A stretch of 64,000 nt of DNA from Actinomycetes bacterium (GTDB lineage Bacteria; Actinomycetota; Actinomycetes; Propionibacteriales; Propionibacteriaceae). Both the position numbers and the translations under genes were made by a program. Of this stretch, positions 54,001-62,575 are shown piece by piece. The stretch's first letter is position 1. Each line of letters opens with the position of its first letter. Where the stretch lies: positions 9,304-73,303 of the forward strand of contig JAEZZG010000042.1 of assembly GCA_023442485.1 (NCBI GenBank), read 5' to 3'. Under the pieces are notes generated by a model. It ran no database searches. It was given only the letters and a program-made list of their open reading frames with translations, and had not been told where the DNA came from.

Positions 54001-54069
54001 GTCGAGTTGATCAATCGGGTCAAACAGTTGCCGCAGTCGCAATGGTCAGGACGTGGTGATCGTCTCTGA
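51016..54069 (+). CDS. LysM and BTAD-domain multi-domain membrane protein of the Tad cluster
   Basis: 1017 residues, GTG at 51016 with AGGAG upstream. Order: three membrane helices in the first 160 residues, a Pro/Ser linker, one LysM-type domain at about 225-280 (SVSEDLWSLAEEYLG) and a second at about 360-410 (VVRGDSLSILAERYLG), another linker, then a long cytoplasmic-type region and a C-terminal BTAD-like module (winged-helix-like part near VRILGPIELVG, and TPR-like helices at the end). Such proteins accompany actinobacterial Tad clusters. LysM should bind peptidoglycan while BTAD resembles transcription activators, an unusual combination. It ends by overlapping the convergent MFS gene by 24 bases. 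Confidence 0.75.
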   Translation: MRKVAMPRRFAPDDQPTGFSAAMVKLGRALGSLAVLAFLVAGIPLLLAKIGRVDLFTQLFQVDFWASRDNGALILIVLTAVSWLAWAYLMVGLICEVITAVTRSKSRVYLPGLDWVRPILSTLVITAFGLVQLNPSLGGSAPVPANPIMASSAVDDADHRDYLLDVTGSTSKFRDVAADPATGEETSSTATIATPTPSRDAVAPAPANPQESNTEAKTGERQWKDHIVSVSEDLWSLAEEYLGDGALWREIVAANDTQLLDPLRQLTPGTVLHIPVAPGSIHYRPAADQGTSPSQVAVEKSPSPGHDANPAAEPSPSAAVTPQAEPDKSNPDSAVGEEKVAQISVQGTVSAGSDVASPSRENTVTVVRGDSLSILAERYLGQPDRWPEIYQLNKGQIADPNLILPGQVLKLPAPTTTASSDRASSPGMSLPSTGYAPELTQMSNTSGSASVESATKVSKWVDGLGPSLAAGLVSLLAARRTIQLRHRRVGQRIRPRSIQADLIHSELRRVAATPEVDTSVLAAGSVVLGYRRDKTRVETNVEHNRITYIHGPDAEAADLISGVIAGLLCADWNQQLKVCVVGSLGEWVTGLDDARVVTVEQTVVGLARLAGTVAARKAHLPPSTTLSQLRANPDTAEAWASEIYVFTEHLTNSQDDQLHSLLAADLGIGAVVLGTVDNPSRPGDVDDNGRHKNHSALAVTAGGRQLLPTDVKPQLVRGPVRQAVTDLVANTSDDAVEKAWWWRGSVHEPKVEPQSAHSRHSLAVADIVIPHPQVRILGPIELVGAKGEAPSKAAKQCIEYCAWILENPNQSAIAMTNALLVAEGTRRSNMSRLRSWLGTNPDDGQRYLPDAYSGRITLHPDVTSDWGNLCDLVKPGVNVCGDEALVKALSLVRGAPLADASPGQWHWAESLRIDAASIVRDIGVVMGQRFLEKGNIDQARWAVSQALVASPGDEKLLCLRIETETAAGNREGVERLVSQVMRQAKIIGIDLDDDTVELINRVKQLPQSQWSGRGDRL

Positions 54070-55410
54070 GGTCAGTTCGAGCGGGGTGCCACGGTTGAAA
54101 GAGTCCGCGCCGACACGCTTCGAGACAAGGAAGAAACCCAGGCCGGTCAATGCAAAAGTCAGAGTCATCCCGACGATCAAACCCCGGGAGAATCCCGTCG
54201 GGGCGCCCAGCGCAGCCATGATAGAGGCTGCAACCACCAGACACACGTTGAAGATGATGTCGTAGATCACGAAAACCCTGCCTTTGAAGGCGTTGTCGCA
54301 GTGAGCTTGGACAATCGTGTCGACCAGAATCTTCACGCCTTGGCAAAGAACTCCAACGAGGAAGGATGTCACGAGCTGGGGAATGAAGGAAAAGATGGAG
54401 GTAGGGAAGATCATCACCAGCGTGCCGGCACCGAAAATCGAGACGATCGTATTGCGGACGCTAATCGCCTGGGACAGAGGAGCTATGATCCACGGCGCCA
54501 CCACAAAACCGGCTCCAGACATCGCTGACCACAGCCCCATGTCAAGCAGGGCAGCGTTTGCCTGTGAGGGATCGTGGAAAAGATGACGTGTCGCCAGCAT
54601 CATCGCCACGGTCAACAAGCCGAAGAGGATTCTGGCCGATGTGATCAAGGCAAAGCCGATCAAGATGTGGGTGGTTTTACGGATGTGGCGAAGACCGTCA
54701 CACAGTTGAGTTCCCGCAGCCCGCAGCGACGCCGTCAAGGAACCAGAAGTAGATTTCTCAGTCAGGGTCGGGCCCCATTCGTGCCGTCCAACAGTGATCG
54801 AAACAGACACCGAGGTCACGAAGAAAGCCACCGCCACGAACAGCGACAAAGAGTCAGTGCGATGACTAGGTAGCCAATGCCCTAAGCCCAGACGTGACGA
54901 AGCGGCCACGATACCGCCGACCATCAAACCGATCGGGCCGATCAGCGGCAATACGGAATTGGCGTCAAGATAGGACTTCTTGTCGATTGTGTGAGGAAGA
55001 GCGGCACTTAGACCCGAGAGCAGGAACCGGTTCAGACTCGTCGACATCAAAAGGAGGACGAATAAGAGCGTCTGGATACCTAGAGAGTGGTTACCGCTAC
55101 CTACCAAGAGGGCCAAGGTCGTCGCGATCAAGGCCCGCATCGAATCAGAGACCACCATGATGTTGCGCCGAGACCAACGATCGAGGAAGGCAGAAACAAA
55201 AGGAGCTAGGACCGAATAGGGAAGCAAAGTGATCGCCAACACCATCGTTATCGCCCAGGCGTTGGTTTGCTTTTCGGGGGAGAACAAGATGTAGGACGCC
55301 ATCGCCAGTTGAACTGTGCCGTCGCCGGACTGGGTCGCCAACCTCACCAATAGCAGTTTGCGGAACGACGCGATTTTGGCTAGTCGAGCCAGGCGCTGGA
55401 AGAGACCCAC
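54046..55410 (-). CDS. MFS transporter, 12-helix type
   Basis: 454 residues with about 12 membrane segments in two halves. The cytoplasmic loop after helix 2 reads FVSAFLDRWSRRNIMV, the MFS signature for the loop between helices 2 and 3 (usually G-x3-D-R-x-G-R-R). Substrate cannot be inferred; drug or metabolite efflux is usual. It overlaps the pilus-cluster gene at its stop. Downstream of a sigma-like regulator gene transcribed the same way. Confidence 0.8.
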   Translation of the reverse strand: MGLFQRLARLAKIASFRKLLLVRLATQSGDGTVQLAMASYILFSPEKQTNAWAITMVLAITLLPYSVLAPFVSAFLDRWSRRNIMVVSDSMRALIATTLALLVGSGNHSLGIQTLLFVLLLMSTSLNRFLLSGLSAALPHTIDKKSYLDANSVLPLIGPIGLMVGGIVAASSRLGLGHWLPSHRTDSLSLFVAVAFFVTSVSVSITVGRHEWGPTLTEKSTSGSLTASLRAAGTQLCDGLRHIRKTTHILIGFALITSARILFGLLTVAMMLATRHLFHDPSQANAALLDMGLWSAMSGAGFVVAPWIIAPLSQAISVRNTIVSIFGAGTLVMIFPTSIFSFIPQLVTSFLVGVLCQGVKILVDTIVQAHCDNAFKGRVFVIYDIIFNVCLVVAASIMAALGAPTGFSRGLIVGMTLTFALTGLGFFLVSKRVGADSFNRGTPLELTSETITTS

Positions 55411-55553
55411 GCGGCACCTTTCACAGAGTCGAAACAGCGGAAACCGACGGCCTAAGACATCTTTTCGCCGTCACGCCATGAAACTACCATCTCGGGCCGG
55501 AGAGCGGCAGGAGCGGGTCGGCATGGGAGCTGATCCGGGCAGCTTAAAAATCT

Positions 55554-55588
55554 CCAGGGGGCTGCTGGTTCGTCCAACAACCCCCTGG
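55554..55588 (-). terminator. Terminator between the sigma-like gene and the MFS gene
   Basis: A 15-bp stem with two mismatches (55554-55588). On the minus strand it is followed by AGATTTTTA, so it ends the sigma-like transcript. The rest of the 325-base gap from 55411 to 55735 holds nothing else recognised except the MFS gene's upstream region. Confidence 0.7.
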
Positions 55589-55735
55589 GTGTCTTTTGGG
55601 AAGCCCTCACTTCATAACGAAGCGTCTTCCAGGAGATGATCATAATGAGAAGGGTGGAGAAAAGAGAATTGAGGACAGACATCAGATGATTTCGTAATCA
55701 TTTTGTAAGAATCTGGGGGTGTGTCGCGGGAAAAC

Positions 55736-56434
55736 CTAGGCGAGGAGCCGGTCACAGTGCTGGCGTAGTCTCCCGACAGCATCGCTACACCTGCGCCGAA
55801 TCGCTGTTTGGGACATCCCCAATAATCGAGACGCCTCCCTTCCTGACAAACCCTCGACGTAGATGGTGTGCAGTACCTGTGCGGTGTTATCGCTGACGAG
55901 ACGGAGCCGCCTGCCGGATTCAATCACGGTCGCCGCTGACGGGATCGAGTGACCGTCTTGAGATGGGTGATCTGGCAGTTCCAAGAGAGAATCGGGGGTG
56001 CATACCAGACGCAGATCGCGGATGTGACGTTTGGCTAGTCGCGAACGTGCGTCCATAGACAATGCTGTGATCAGGTTCCCGGCCCGGTTCAGATTGAAGT
56101 TCATCATAACCAGCCACACTTCAGAGAGCAGATCGGGCAGGGGGAACCTCGAGTCACGCTGAGTTTGGGCAACGACGATCGGCAGGACGGCGTGCAGAAT
56201 CATCGCCTGGCACACCTGAGCGCCCTGCTGGGCTTGGGCGAGGACCTGACGTACCAGGGGACCGGATTGGTCGTGACGAATCTCGGCTAAGCCGTCAGCC
56301 AGAGACATGCAGTAATGATCAGCGAACTGCTCGCACTGATTAGCCCATTCGAGATGACACCACAAGCACTCCACCTGCTCGCACCAATGCCTCCACGCTT
56401 GGTTCCATCGCTCAAGTTGCGCCGACAGTTTCAC
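55736..56434 (-). CDS. Sigma-factor-like helix-turn-helix protein
   Basis: 232 residues from the GTG at 56434, which has AGGGGGA just upstream (an earlier GTG at 56458 is also in frame). The N-terminal half is Trp/Gln/Cys-rich and helical with no known domain. The C-terminal 48 residues read as sigma-70 region 4 (VLHTIYVEGLSGREASRLLGMSQTAIRRRC), with helix-turn-helix typical of ECF-type factors. A region 2 core is not obvious. It may be a diverged sigma factor or activator controlling the pilus/MFS region; direct repeats lie in its upstream DNA. Confidence 0.6.
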   Translation of the reverse strand: MKLSAQLERWNQAWRHWCEQVECLWCHLEWANQCEQFADHYCMSLADGLAEIRHDQSGPLVRQVLAQAQQGAQVCQAMILHAVLPIVVAQTQRDSRFPLPDLLSEVWLVMMNFNLNRAGNLITALSMDARSRLAKRHIRDLRLVCTPDSLLELPDHPSQDGHSIPSAATVIESGRRLRLVSDNTAQVLHTIYVEGLSGREASRLLGMSQTAIRRRCSDAVGRLRQHCDRLLA

Positions 56435-56500
56435 CCTTCCCCCTTGGCTAGGATTCACGGCTATGCGCCGTGGTCGTTCAACAACGCCTAGTCAAGTCGG

Positions 56501-56552
56501 GTGGTGTTGGCTGAGGTGTTGCCCGAAGGGGTGAGGTGTTGTCCAGGTGTTG
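56501..56552 (-). repeat. Four GGTGTTG direct repeats upstream of the sigma-like gene
   Basis: GGTGTTG (CAACACC on the minus strand) occurs at 56503-56509, 56515-56521, 56535-56541 and 56546-56552, in the likely promoter region of the sigma-like gene. Multiple same-direction copies suggest an activator or autoregulator site. Confidence 0.45.
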
Positions 56553-56607
56553 GCGTTATTGGGTGGAATCGGCTCTGTTGAAGCTGGGGAGAGTTTCAAG
56601 ATAAAAC

Positions 56608-56646
56608 CCGTGTGGGGGAAGGCCGAAGTCACCTTCCCCCACACGG
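56608..56646 (-). terminator. Terminator of the ABC permease operon
   Basis: A perfect 15-bp stem (56608-56622 with 56632-56646) and a 9-base loop. On the minus strand TTTTATCTTG follows. It closes the kinase-regulator-ABC run. Confidence 0.85.
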
Positions 56647-56676
56647 ATTTCTAGCTGGAACATTCAGCCGTAGCCG

Positions 56677-59259
56677 TCACTCGATGGCCAAGGCCTCTGT
56701 GGGTGAGGCATTCGCTGCTCGTCGTCCGGGTGCCAGTGAGGCGATCACCGCAGCGACCGCAGCAATCGCGATCAGCCCGAGGGTCAGCCACCAGTGCACT
56801 GCGAAGTGAACCGGGAAGTTCATAACCACGTCATCGGTAGTGTTCTTGATCGTCCGAATCCCTGACGAAACACCTAGCCAGCCGAAGAAAGCACCGGCAG
56901 CCGCGCCGATCACAACACCGACGAGGACGATCATCAGCGCCTCGATCATCAACATGATCCGCAGGCTGGACTTCTGCATCCCAAGTGCCCGCAACAAGGC
57001 CGATTCGCGTTGCCGTTCAATCACCGACAGACTCAACGTGTTAGCCACACCAACCAGTGCAACCAGTACGGCAACGCCGAGCATCACGGTCATGGTGACG
57101 GTGATCCAGTACAGCACCGTCTGCAGAATCCACGAGTACATCGCCGAACCGTCCATGGAGATACCGTCTTGTTGCAAGTTCTTTATCAGATAGTTCATCG
57201 TGTCGAACAACTTGTCGTAACCGTCCATCGACATCCACACGGCGGTGGTGCCGTCAGAGTGATCAAACAACTCATCGAAGGTTTGCTGGCCAACCAACAC
57301 TTCGTCGTAGGCTAGGTACTTCACTTTCTCCATCTTCACCTCGACCGACCGATTGCCGTGTCTGAGGGTCAAGGTGTTATTCGGACCCATCCTGTAGTCG
57401 CCCGACGTGTAGTAGGCGACCCCAGCCGCAGGCTCAGTGATGAGGTCGTTGACCCGCACGATATCTGGATTCCACCGGTACACCCGCTTATGGCTAGATT
57501 CATTGACAGAGGAGCTTCCGGGCTTGCCAATCGCTGCGTAAGCGGATTCGAGCTTCGCCTTTGCCTTGATGTTGGGGGTCTGATCGATCTTGTGGAGTTC
57601 GGCCTCAGTTATCGCTTGTGACGAAGGCGAGATGGGCTTCGTCGGGTCATCGAACTCGTCCGAGGAATGGCCGCTCTTGAGCTGAATATCAACAGGGAAT
57701 TCCTTCTTGATCGCGTCGATGGCAGTCCGCTCCACGGTAGCTGTTCCGACCTGCAGAGTGACGATGAGCCCCACCGCCAGCATCAACGCCACCCCGGTGG
57801 CAGCCGAGCGCTTCGGGTGACGGACGGTATTGGCTGCCGCAAGGCGTGCCGTCGGGCTGAACCGTCCGAGCACCCCACCGATCATGCGAAGCAGGGACGG
57901 AAGATACAACTGTGCGCCGATCAACACCGCGATCGACAAACAGCCAGCACCGGCGATCGCCCACAGCAGCGCATAACCGATTTTCGTGTAGGACATTGCG
58001 ATCAACGCCACCGCGAGAATCGCGAAAATCACGACGATGACGGTGCGCACGACAGCGGTCTTCTTCGTGTAGGTGACAGGATCGTAAGGGCGGAGCGCCT
58101 CCAACGGGGCAATTCGGGTGGCCCGATTGACTGGGGCATTCGAGGCAATCACCGTAACGAGTACACCGAAACCCACAACTATCGCGTTTTGTCCTAGTGG
58201 GACGGATAGACCCCAAACCAAGGTACCGGTGTACCACCCCACCCCGGCACCGATCAGGATTCCCAAGACGACGCCGAGCAGTGAGCCAAGCAGACCAATG
58301 ATCATTGCCTCAGCTAAGAGCTGGCGGCGAATCTGGCTTCGACTAGCTCCGAGGGTTCGAAGCAAACCGATTTGACGGCGGCGTTGCTCAACCAGAACCT
58401 GGAAGGTGTTGGCGATGATGATCGCACCGACGAAGAGTGCGATCAGCCCGAAGGCCCAGAAAACATAGGTGATCACGTTGGTGCCGTAGGTCATCTCGTC
58501 GACTGCGATACCTTCGACGGTATTGGCGTCACCGAAAGCCATCGCTACCGAACCGCGGTTATGTTCTTCGTAGTGGAGGTCTGCGAATTTCTCCAGTTTG
58601 GGGCGCAACCCATCGATGGCGGAGGCTTTGCTGATTCCGTCAGTGAACTTGATCAAGAAGACCGTGTTGGATCCTGGGCCATTTTCTGCAATCTCGCCCG
58701 GCTTCTTGTCCCGGCCGAAGGGGTGTCCGTCGTTCTTAAATACGAAGGAACTGCCGAAATTTGACCTGGGAAGGTCAGTGAAACCGACGACCTTCATTCC
58801 GTAGCTGGTATCCCCGATTTGCAGATCGATATTGTCGGCGACGACTTTGGGGACCGCCAGTTCTTGCGGTGTATTCGGCCAGCGTCCCTCGACGAGGTTG
58901 CCCCAGGTGAATCCGTCCTTCGGCAGCGAAGTGAGGTTGACGAACTCCGTTTTCCCGGACCTGGTCGACTCCAAAGGCATCATGACTGCTTCAATAACGT
59001 CGTAGTCAGCCACGTTAGGGTCGGAGTTCAGCACGTCAAGAATCTGGCCTACTCTCACGTTCGGCTGCGAGGCGTTGTATCTCAAGGTGGCGTCTGCCGC
59101 AGCCACATAGGAGACTTGTTGGCGGCCGATCGCCGTCGAGATCGACTTCATAGACACCGACGCTGCTGACATGAACGCGGTAGAGATCATGATGGCAATG
59201 ACGGTGGCGATGATCCGTCCGGGATGGTACCGGACCTCTTTCAATGCGTGACGAAACAT
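56677..59259 (-). CDS. MacB/FtsX-type ABC exporter permease
   Basis: 860 residues. An N-terminal membrane helix (IIATVIAIMISTAFMSAASV), a large periplasmic domain (about 40-250), three helices with an FtsX core (VGAIIIANTFQVLVEQRRRQIGLLRTLGA), a second periplasmic domain, and a second FtsX core with RESALLRALGMQKSSLR and four end helices. This duplicated FtsX layout is of the type that exports peptides, lipoproteins or antibiotics, or senses them. Its start shares one base with the ATPase stop (TAATG), so the two form one transporter. Confidence 0.85.
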   Translation of the reverse strand: MFRHALKEVRYHPGRIIATVIAIMISTAFMSAASVSMKSISTAIGRQQVSYVAAADATLRYNASQPNVRVGQILDVLNSDPNVADYDVIEAVMMPLESTRSGKTEFVNLTSLPKDGFTWGNLVEGRWPNTPQELAVPKVVADNIDLQIGDTSYGMKVVGFTDLPRSNFGSSFVFKNDGHPFGRDKKPGEIAENGPGSNTVFLIKFTDGISKASAIDGLRPKLEKFADLHYEEHNRGSVAMAFGDANTVEGIAVDEMTYGTNVITYVFWAFGLIALFVGAIIIANTFQVLVEQRRRQIGLLRTLGASRSQIRRQLLAEAMIIGLLGSLLGVVLGILIGAGVGWYTGTLVWGLSVPLGQNAIVVGFGVLVTVIASNAPVNRATRIAPLEALRPYDPVTYTKKTAVVRTVIVVIFAILAVALIAMSYTKIGYALLWAIAGAGCLSIAVLIGAQLYLPSLLRMIGGVLGRFSPTARLAAANTVRHPKRSAATGVALMLAVGLIVTLQVGTATVERTAIDAIKKEFPVDIQLKSGHSSDEFDDPTKPISPSSQAITEAELHKIDQTPNIKAKAKLESAYAAIGKPGSSSVNESSHKRVYRWNPDIVRVNDLITEPAAGVAYYTSGDYRMGPNNTLTLRHGNRSVEVKMEKVKYLAYDEVLVGQQTFDELFDHSDGTTAVWMSMDGYDKLFDTMNYLIKNLQQDGISMDGSAMYSWILQTVLYWITVTMTVMLGVAVLVALVGVANTLSLSVIERQRESALLRALGMQKSSLRIMLMIEALMIVLVGVVIGAAAGAFFGWLGVSSGIRTIKNTTDDVVMNFPVHFAVHWWLTLGLIAIAAVAAVIASLAPGRRAANASPTEALAIE

Positions 59260-60065
59260 TACTCGCCCTCATTCATGGCTGCGTTCACCGAATCGACCGT
59301 CGGTGAGTGGAGTTCATTGACGATTTGGCCGTCAACCAGAATCAAGGCGCGGTCGGTGACCGCTGCGGCCTTGGGGTCGTGGGTGACCATGATGATGGTT
59401 TGGCCGAGCTGGGCAGAGCATATCTTCAGGTATTGCAGAAGATGGGTGGAGGCCTTGGTGTCTAGAGCACCGGTTGGTTCGTCGGCGAAAACCACCTCGG
59501 GGCGGGTCATCAGTGCGCGGGCGATGGCGACGCGTTGCTGCTGACCGCCAGAGAGTTCAGATGGGCGGTGAGTGAGGCGGTCGGCGATCCCAAGGGATTG
59601 AACCAACTGGTCGAAGTAGGCCATGTCGGGTTTGCGTCCGGCTAGCTCCAGCGGCAGCAAGATATTGTGTTTGGCGTCCATCGTGGGGATCAGGTTGAAC
59701 GATTGGAACACGAATCCGATCTGGTCGCGACGAGTCTCGGTGAGTTTCTTGTCGGAGAGAGTGCCGAGCTCCACACCGCCGAGAATCACCCGTCCCTGAT
59801 CGAACCTGTCCAAACCAGCCAGGCAGTGCATCAGTGTGGACTTGCCGGACCCGGACGGGCCCATGATGGCGGTGAAAGTGCCTCGGTCAAACGACACATT
59901 GACTTGTTTCAGGGCAACCACTGACGTCTTCCCCGCGCCGTAGGTCTTGGTGAGGTTCGTGGCCAGCACCACGGCATTGGCTGGAGTGGGTGTCATTCCG
60001 ATGGGCATTGCCCCTAAGCGTGCAGAATCAGGCTGCATCTCAGCAGGAATCATGGGGGTTGACAA
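59259..60065 (-). CDS. ABC transporter ATP-binding protein (MacB/LolD type)
   Basis: 268 residues with a 30-residue N-terminal extension. Walker A is AIMGPSGSGKSTLMHCLAGL, the signature motif is LSGGQQQRVAIARALM, Walker B is EVVFADEPTGALD and the switch His is in IIMVTHDPKAA. It drives the FtsX-like permease encoded just downstream. The two-component pair lies upstream on the same strand; a peptide-sensing or detoxification module of the BceAB/MacAB style is plausible but not shown. Confidence 0.93.
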   Translation of the reverse strand: MSTPMIPAEMQPDSARLGAMPIGMTPTPANAVVLATNLTKTYGAGKTSVVALKQVNVSFDRGTFTAIMGPSGSGKSTLMHCLAGLDRFDQGRVILGGVELGTLSDKKLTETRRDQIGFVFQSFNLIPTMDAKHNILLPLELAGRKPDMAYFDQLVQSLGIADRLTHRPSELSGGQQQRVAIARALMTRPEVVFADEPTGALDTKASTHLLQYLKICSAQLGQTIIMVTHDPKAAAVTDRALILVDGQIVNELHSPTVDSVNAAMNEGE

Positions 60066-60293
60066 AGCAGTGCCTTTCCGTTTGTACGGGTCTTCGGCAA
60101 GTCAGCTTAGACCTTCCGCCCGAGTGAGGGCGCGTCAAAGACCTCAGAGGGTTTAGCTTGAATCATGCGCGATTGCGGGAACCGCGATACCTCAACACTA
60201 GTGGGTTATTTGAATTGGCACATCCACCTGAGATCGTGATTGCCACCACTTTGGTCAAGACCGAGGTCTGAGTCACCCCAGGCCCTCATGGCC

Positions 60294-60953
60294 TCACGGT
60301 GCGATCCCGGTTTCAAACGCGAACAACACCAAAGACACCCGGTCACGGCACTCTAGCTTCGACAGTAGCCGTCCGATATGGGTCTTGACGGTGCCCTCCG
60401 CCATGTACAGGGTCTGGGCGATCTCCGAATTCGTCGCGCCCTTGGCGACCTCAACGAGTACTTCGCGTTCCCGCTCGGTGAGCACGTCAAGCCGCTGGTC
60501 TTCTTTCGCGGGACCATTCGGCAGGTTCGGGACGATGTGGTCGAGTAACCGGCGGGTGGCAGACGGCGCGATGATCGCCTCACCGTGAGCGACATCACGC
60601 ACGGCGTTGAGTAGCTCGGTCGGACGCGCATCTTTGAGCATGAAACCGCTAGCCCCAGCCTTCAAAGCTGCGTAGACGTATTCGTCCAGATCGAAGGTCG
60701 TCAAGACCAGGACGCGAATCGGCGCACCCGACGCGATGATCCGTTTGGTGGCGTCAACGCCATTCATCACCGGCATACGGATATCCATCAGGACCACATC
60801 AACGGGGGTGTGGCTGAGAATCTGCAGTGCTTCCAACCCGTTTGAGGCCTCGGCCACGACCTCCATGTCGTCCTCGGCCTCAATCATCATGCGGAATCCA
60901 GAACGCACGAGAGCCTGGTCATCAACCAGAAGAACTCGGATTGGCTGGCTCAT
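60294..60953 (-). CDS. NarL/LuxR-family response regulator
   Basis: 219 residues. A receiver domain with phosphoacceptor Asp in VDVVLMDIRMPVMNG (about 54), conserved Thr (LVLTTFD) and Lys (AGASGFMLKDA); the C-terminal LuxR-type helix-turn-helix has LTEREREVLVEVAKGATNSEIAQ and GTVKTHIGRLLSKL. It pairs with the upstream histidine kinase, 18 bases away, and probably controls the ABC genes downstream. Confidence 0.93.
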   Translation of the reverse strand: MSQPIRVLLVDDQALVRSGFRMMIEAEDDMEVVAEASNGLEALQILSHTPVDVVLMDIRMPVMNGVDATKRIIASGAPIRVLVLTTFDLDEYVYAALKAGASGFMLKDARPTELLNAVRDVAHGEAIIAPSATRRLLDHIVPNLPNGPAKEDQRLDVLTEREREVLVEVAKGATNSEIAQTLYMAEGTVKTHIGRLLSKLECRDRVSLVLFAFETGIAP

Positions 60954-60971
60954 CTCTTCTCCTTCACTGTG

Positions 60972-62285
60972 TCAGTTCGTGCCCGGTGGGGTTCCAGGGG
61001 ACAGATCGGTTCGGGGCAGTCCGCGATCGGTCAGCGGGATCAAGGCGCGCACCAAGAATCCTCCAGACGCCATCGGGCGAGCCATCAACTTGCCGCCCAT
61101 CGCAGCCACCCGCTCGTGCATCCCCGCCAGGCCGTTGCCGTGGCCGTCGTCGATGGTTTGCGCACCGACTCCATTATCGCGAACTTCCGTGACGAGCACC
61201 TCCGGCCCGTAGGTCAAGGTCACGGTGGCTTCGGCATCGTCACCAGCATGTTTGAGGAAGTTAGTGATCCCTTCCTGGACGATGCGGTAGACCGTCAATT
61301 CGAGGGCCTGCGAGACATTGGGGCGCTCCCCAACCTCAACCAGCTTAACCCGGTCGCCGCTCCTCTCGACGAGCGCACTGATCGCGTCGAGGCCAGGTTG
61401 CGGGAGGTAGTCGGCGCTCTCGTTGGTATCCCCGCGCAACACGCCGACGATGCGCCTCATCTCGGTGAGGGCTTCGCGCCCGGTCTCGGAGATCGTTTCG
61501 AGGACGTCGACGGCTTTATCGGGTTTCTTCATCGCCAGCGCCTTGCCGCCTTCTGCCTGGACAACGATCACCGAAAGCGAGTGTGCGACGATGTCGTGGA
61601 GTTCGCGGGCGATCTCGGTGCGCGTGTTGAACTCGGCGAGGCGCACCCGCTGCTCTGACTCGATCAGTTGCTGGTGGAATTCGCGCTGCCGAAGCTCATC
61701 TTGGTGGAGGCGGCTGAGGTGGTTGTCGCGGATTCGCCGTCCGAAACCGTAAGGGGTGACGACGAGGGCCTCGCAGATACCGAAGACGGAGCCGAGGACG
61801 AATAGGGCCGCCGTAAAACTCGGCCCTTTCTCGGCTGTCACGGAGTTCTGAGCGAGGAAGGCGTAGACGGATAGACTCACCGACAAGATGATGGCGCCGA
61901 GGGTGCCGACGACGAGGACCTGGCGGGAGGCCCGCCCGTGGATGTAGCGGGCCACGGAGTAGCTGATCACCGGGACTAGGATGATGCCGACCGGGGGTGC
62001 CCCTGTCGAAATCAGGCAGAAAAGCAGGTAGCCAGCCGTCACCCACATCGGCACTAGAGGCCGTTTTGCTCTCCACCAGAGAGAGATGATCACGGGGATT
62101 TGAGAAAGCACGGTGACCAGCGTGCTGACGCCGGATGGGTAGAGGATGCTGTGATTTTCGGAGGTGATAGCGACCTGAGTCTGCATGGTCAACAGCACGC
62201 CGAACATCAGGAGCAAGTTGACCTTAGTTGCTTGCTCCTGACCTCGGGAGTTGACGAGACGAAGTGTCCCTGGCGTTTTCCATGA
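60972..62285 (-). CDS. Sensor histidine kinase of the NarX/DesK type
   Basis: 437 residues from ATG 62285, chosen over 62339 because the latter has no ribosome site. Four to five membrane helices fill the first 170 residues; a coiled linker leads to the HisKA_3 dimerisation motif TEIARELHDIVAHSLSVIV (phospho-His in the ELHD box) and the ATPase domain with VRDNGVGAQ and GHGNGLAGMHERV. It senses at the membrane and phosphorylates the response regulator. The operon then runs into the ABC exporter. Confidence 0.92.
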   Translation of the reverse strand, partial: SWKTPGTLRLVNSRGQEQATKVNLLLMFGVLLTMQTQVAITSENHSILYPSGVSTLVTVLSQIPVIISLWWRAKRPLVPMWVTAGYLLFCLISTGAPPVGIILVPVISYSVARYIHGRASRQVLVVGTLGAIILSVSLSVYAFLAQNSVTAEKGPSFTAALFVLGSVFGICEALVVTPYGFGRRIRDNHLSRLHQDELRQREFHQQLIESEQRVRLAEFNTRTEIARELHDIVAHSLSVIVVQAEGGKALAMKKPDKAVDVLETISETGREALTEMRRIVGVLRGDTNESADYLPQPGLDAISALVERSGDRVKLVEVGERPNVSQALELTVYRIVQEGITNFLKHAGDDAEATVTLTYGPEVLVTEVRDNGVGAQTIDDGHGNGLAGMHERVAAMGGKLMARPMASGGFLVRALIPLTDRGLPRTDLSPGTPPGTN

Positions 62286-62401
62286 CATCGAACCAAGCCT
62301 ATCCGAGCTAGCCAGGCAGACCATCTCTCTGTGGTCCAAGTTTTAACGGACCTACCCCACCTCAGGTAGCAGTGTCGCGGTCACTGCCAAACCGTCGTGG
62401 T

Positions 62402-62527
62402 TTACTTCACCGCGTTGCGTGCCTGAGCCCAAAGTTGTGACTCGGCTTGCCGATCCTGGTTCTTCTTCCAGTTGGTCACTGCGACTACGCCGACGGCGAT
62501 AGCCACCCACAGCAGTACTTTCTTCAT
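62402..62527 (-). CDS. DLW-39-type micro-protein
   Basis: 41 residues: a short hydrophobic N-terminus (MKKVLLWVAIAVGVVAV), a basic linker (KKNQDRQAES) and QLWAQARNA, close to the 'DLW-x-E-A' signature of the actinobacterial DLW-39 family. The GAGAGGAAAT ribosome site precedes the ATG. This family has no known function. Members are usually encoded near the gyrA-tRNA end; here it is 45 kb away. Confidence 0.7.
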   Translation of the reverse strand: MKKVLLWVAIAVGVVAVTNWKKNQDRQAESQLWAQARNAVK

Positions 62528-62575
62528 GATTTCCTCTCAAAGTTGTCTGGTGTCGACGAAGACGCGCCCGGTAGC

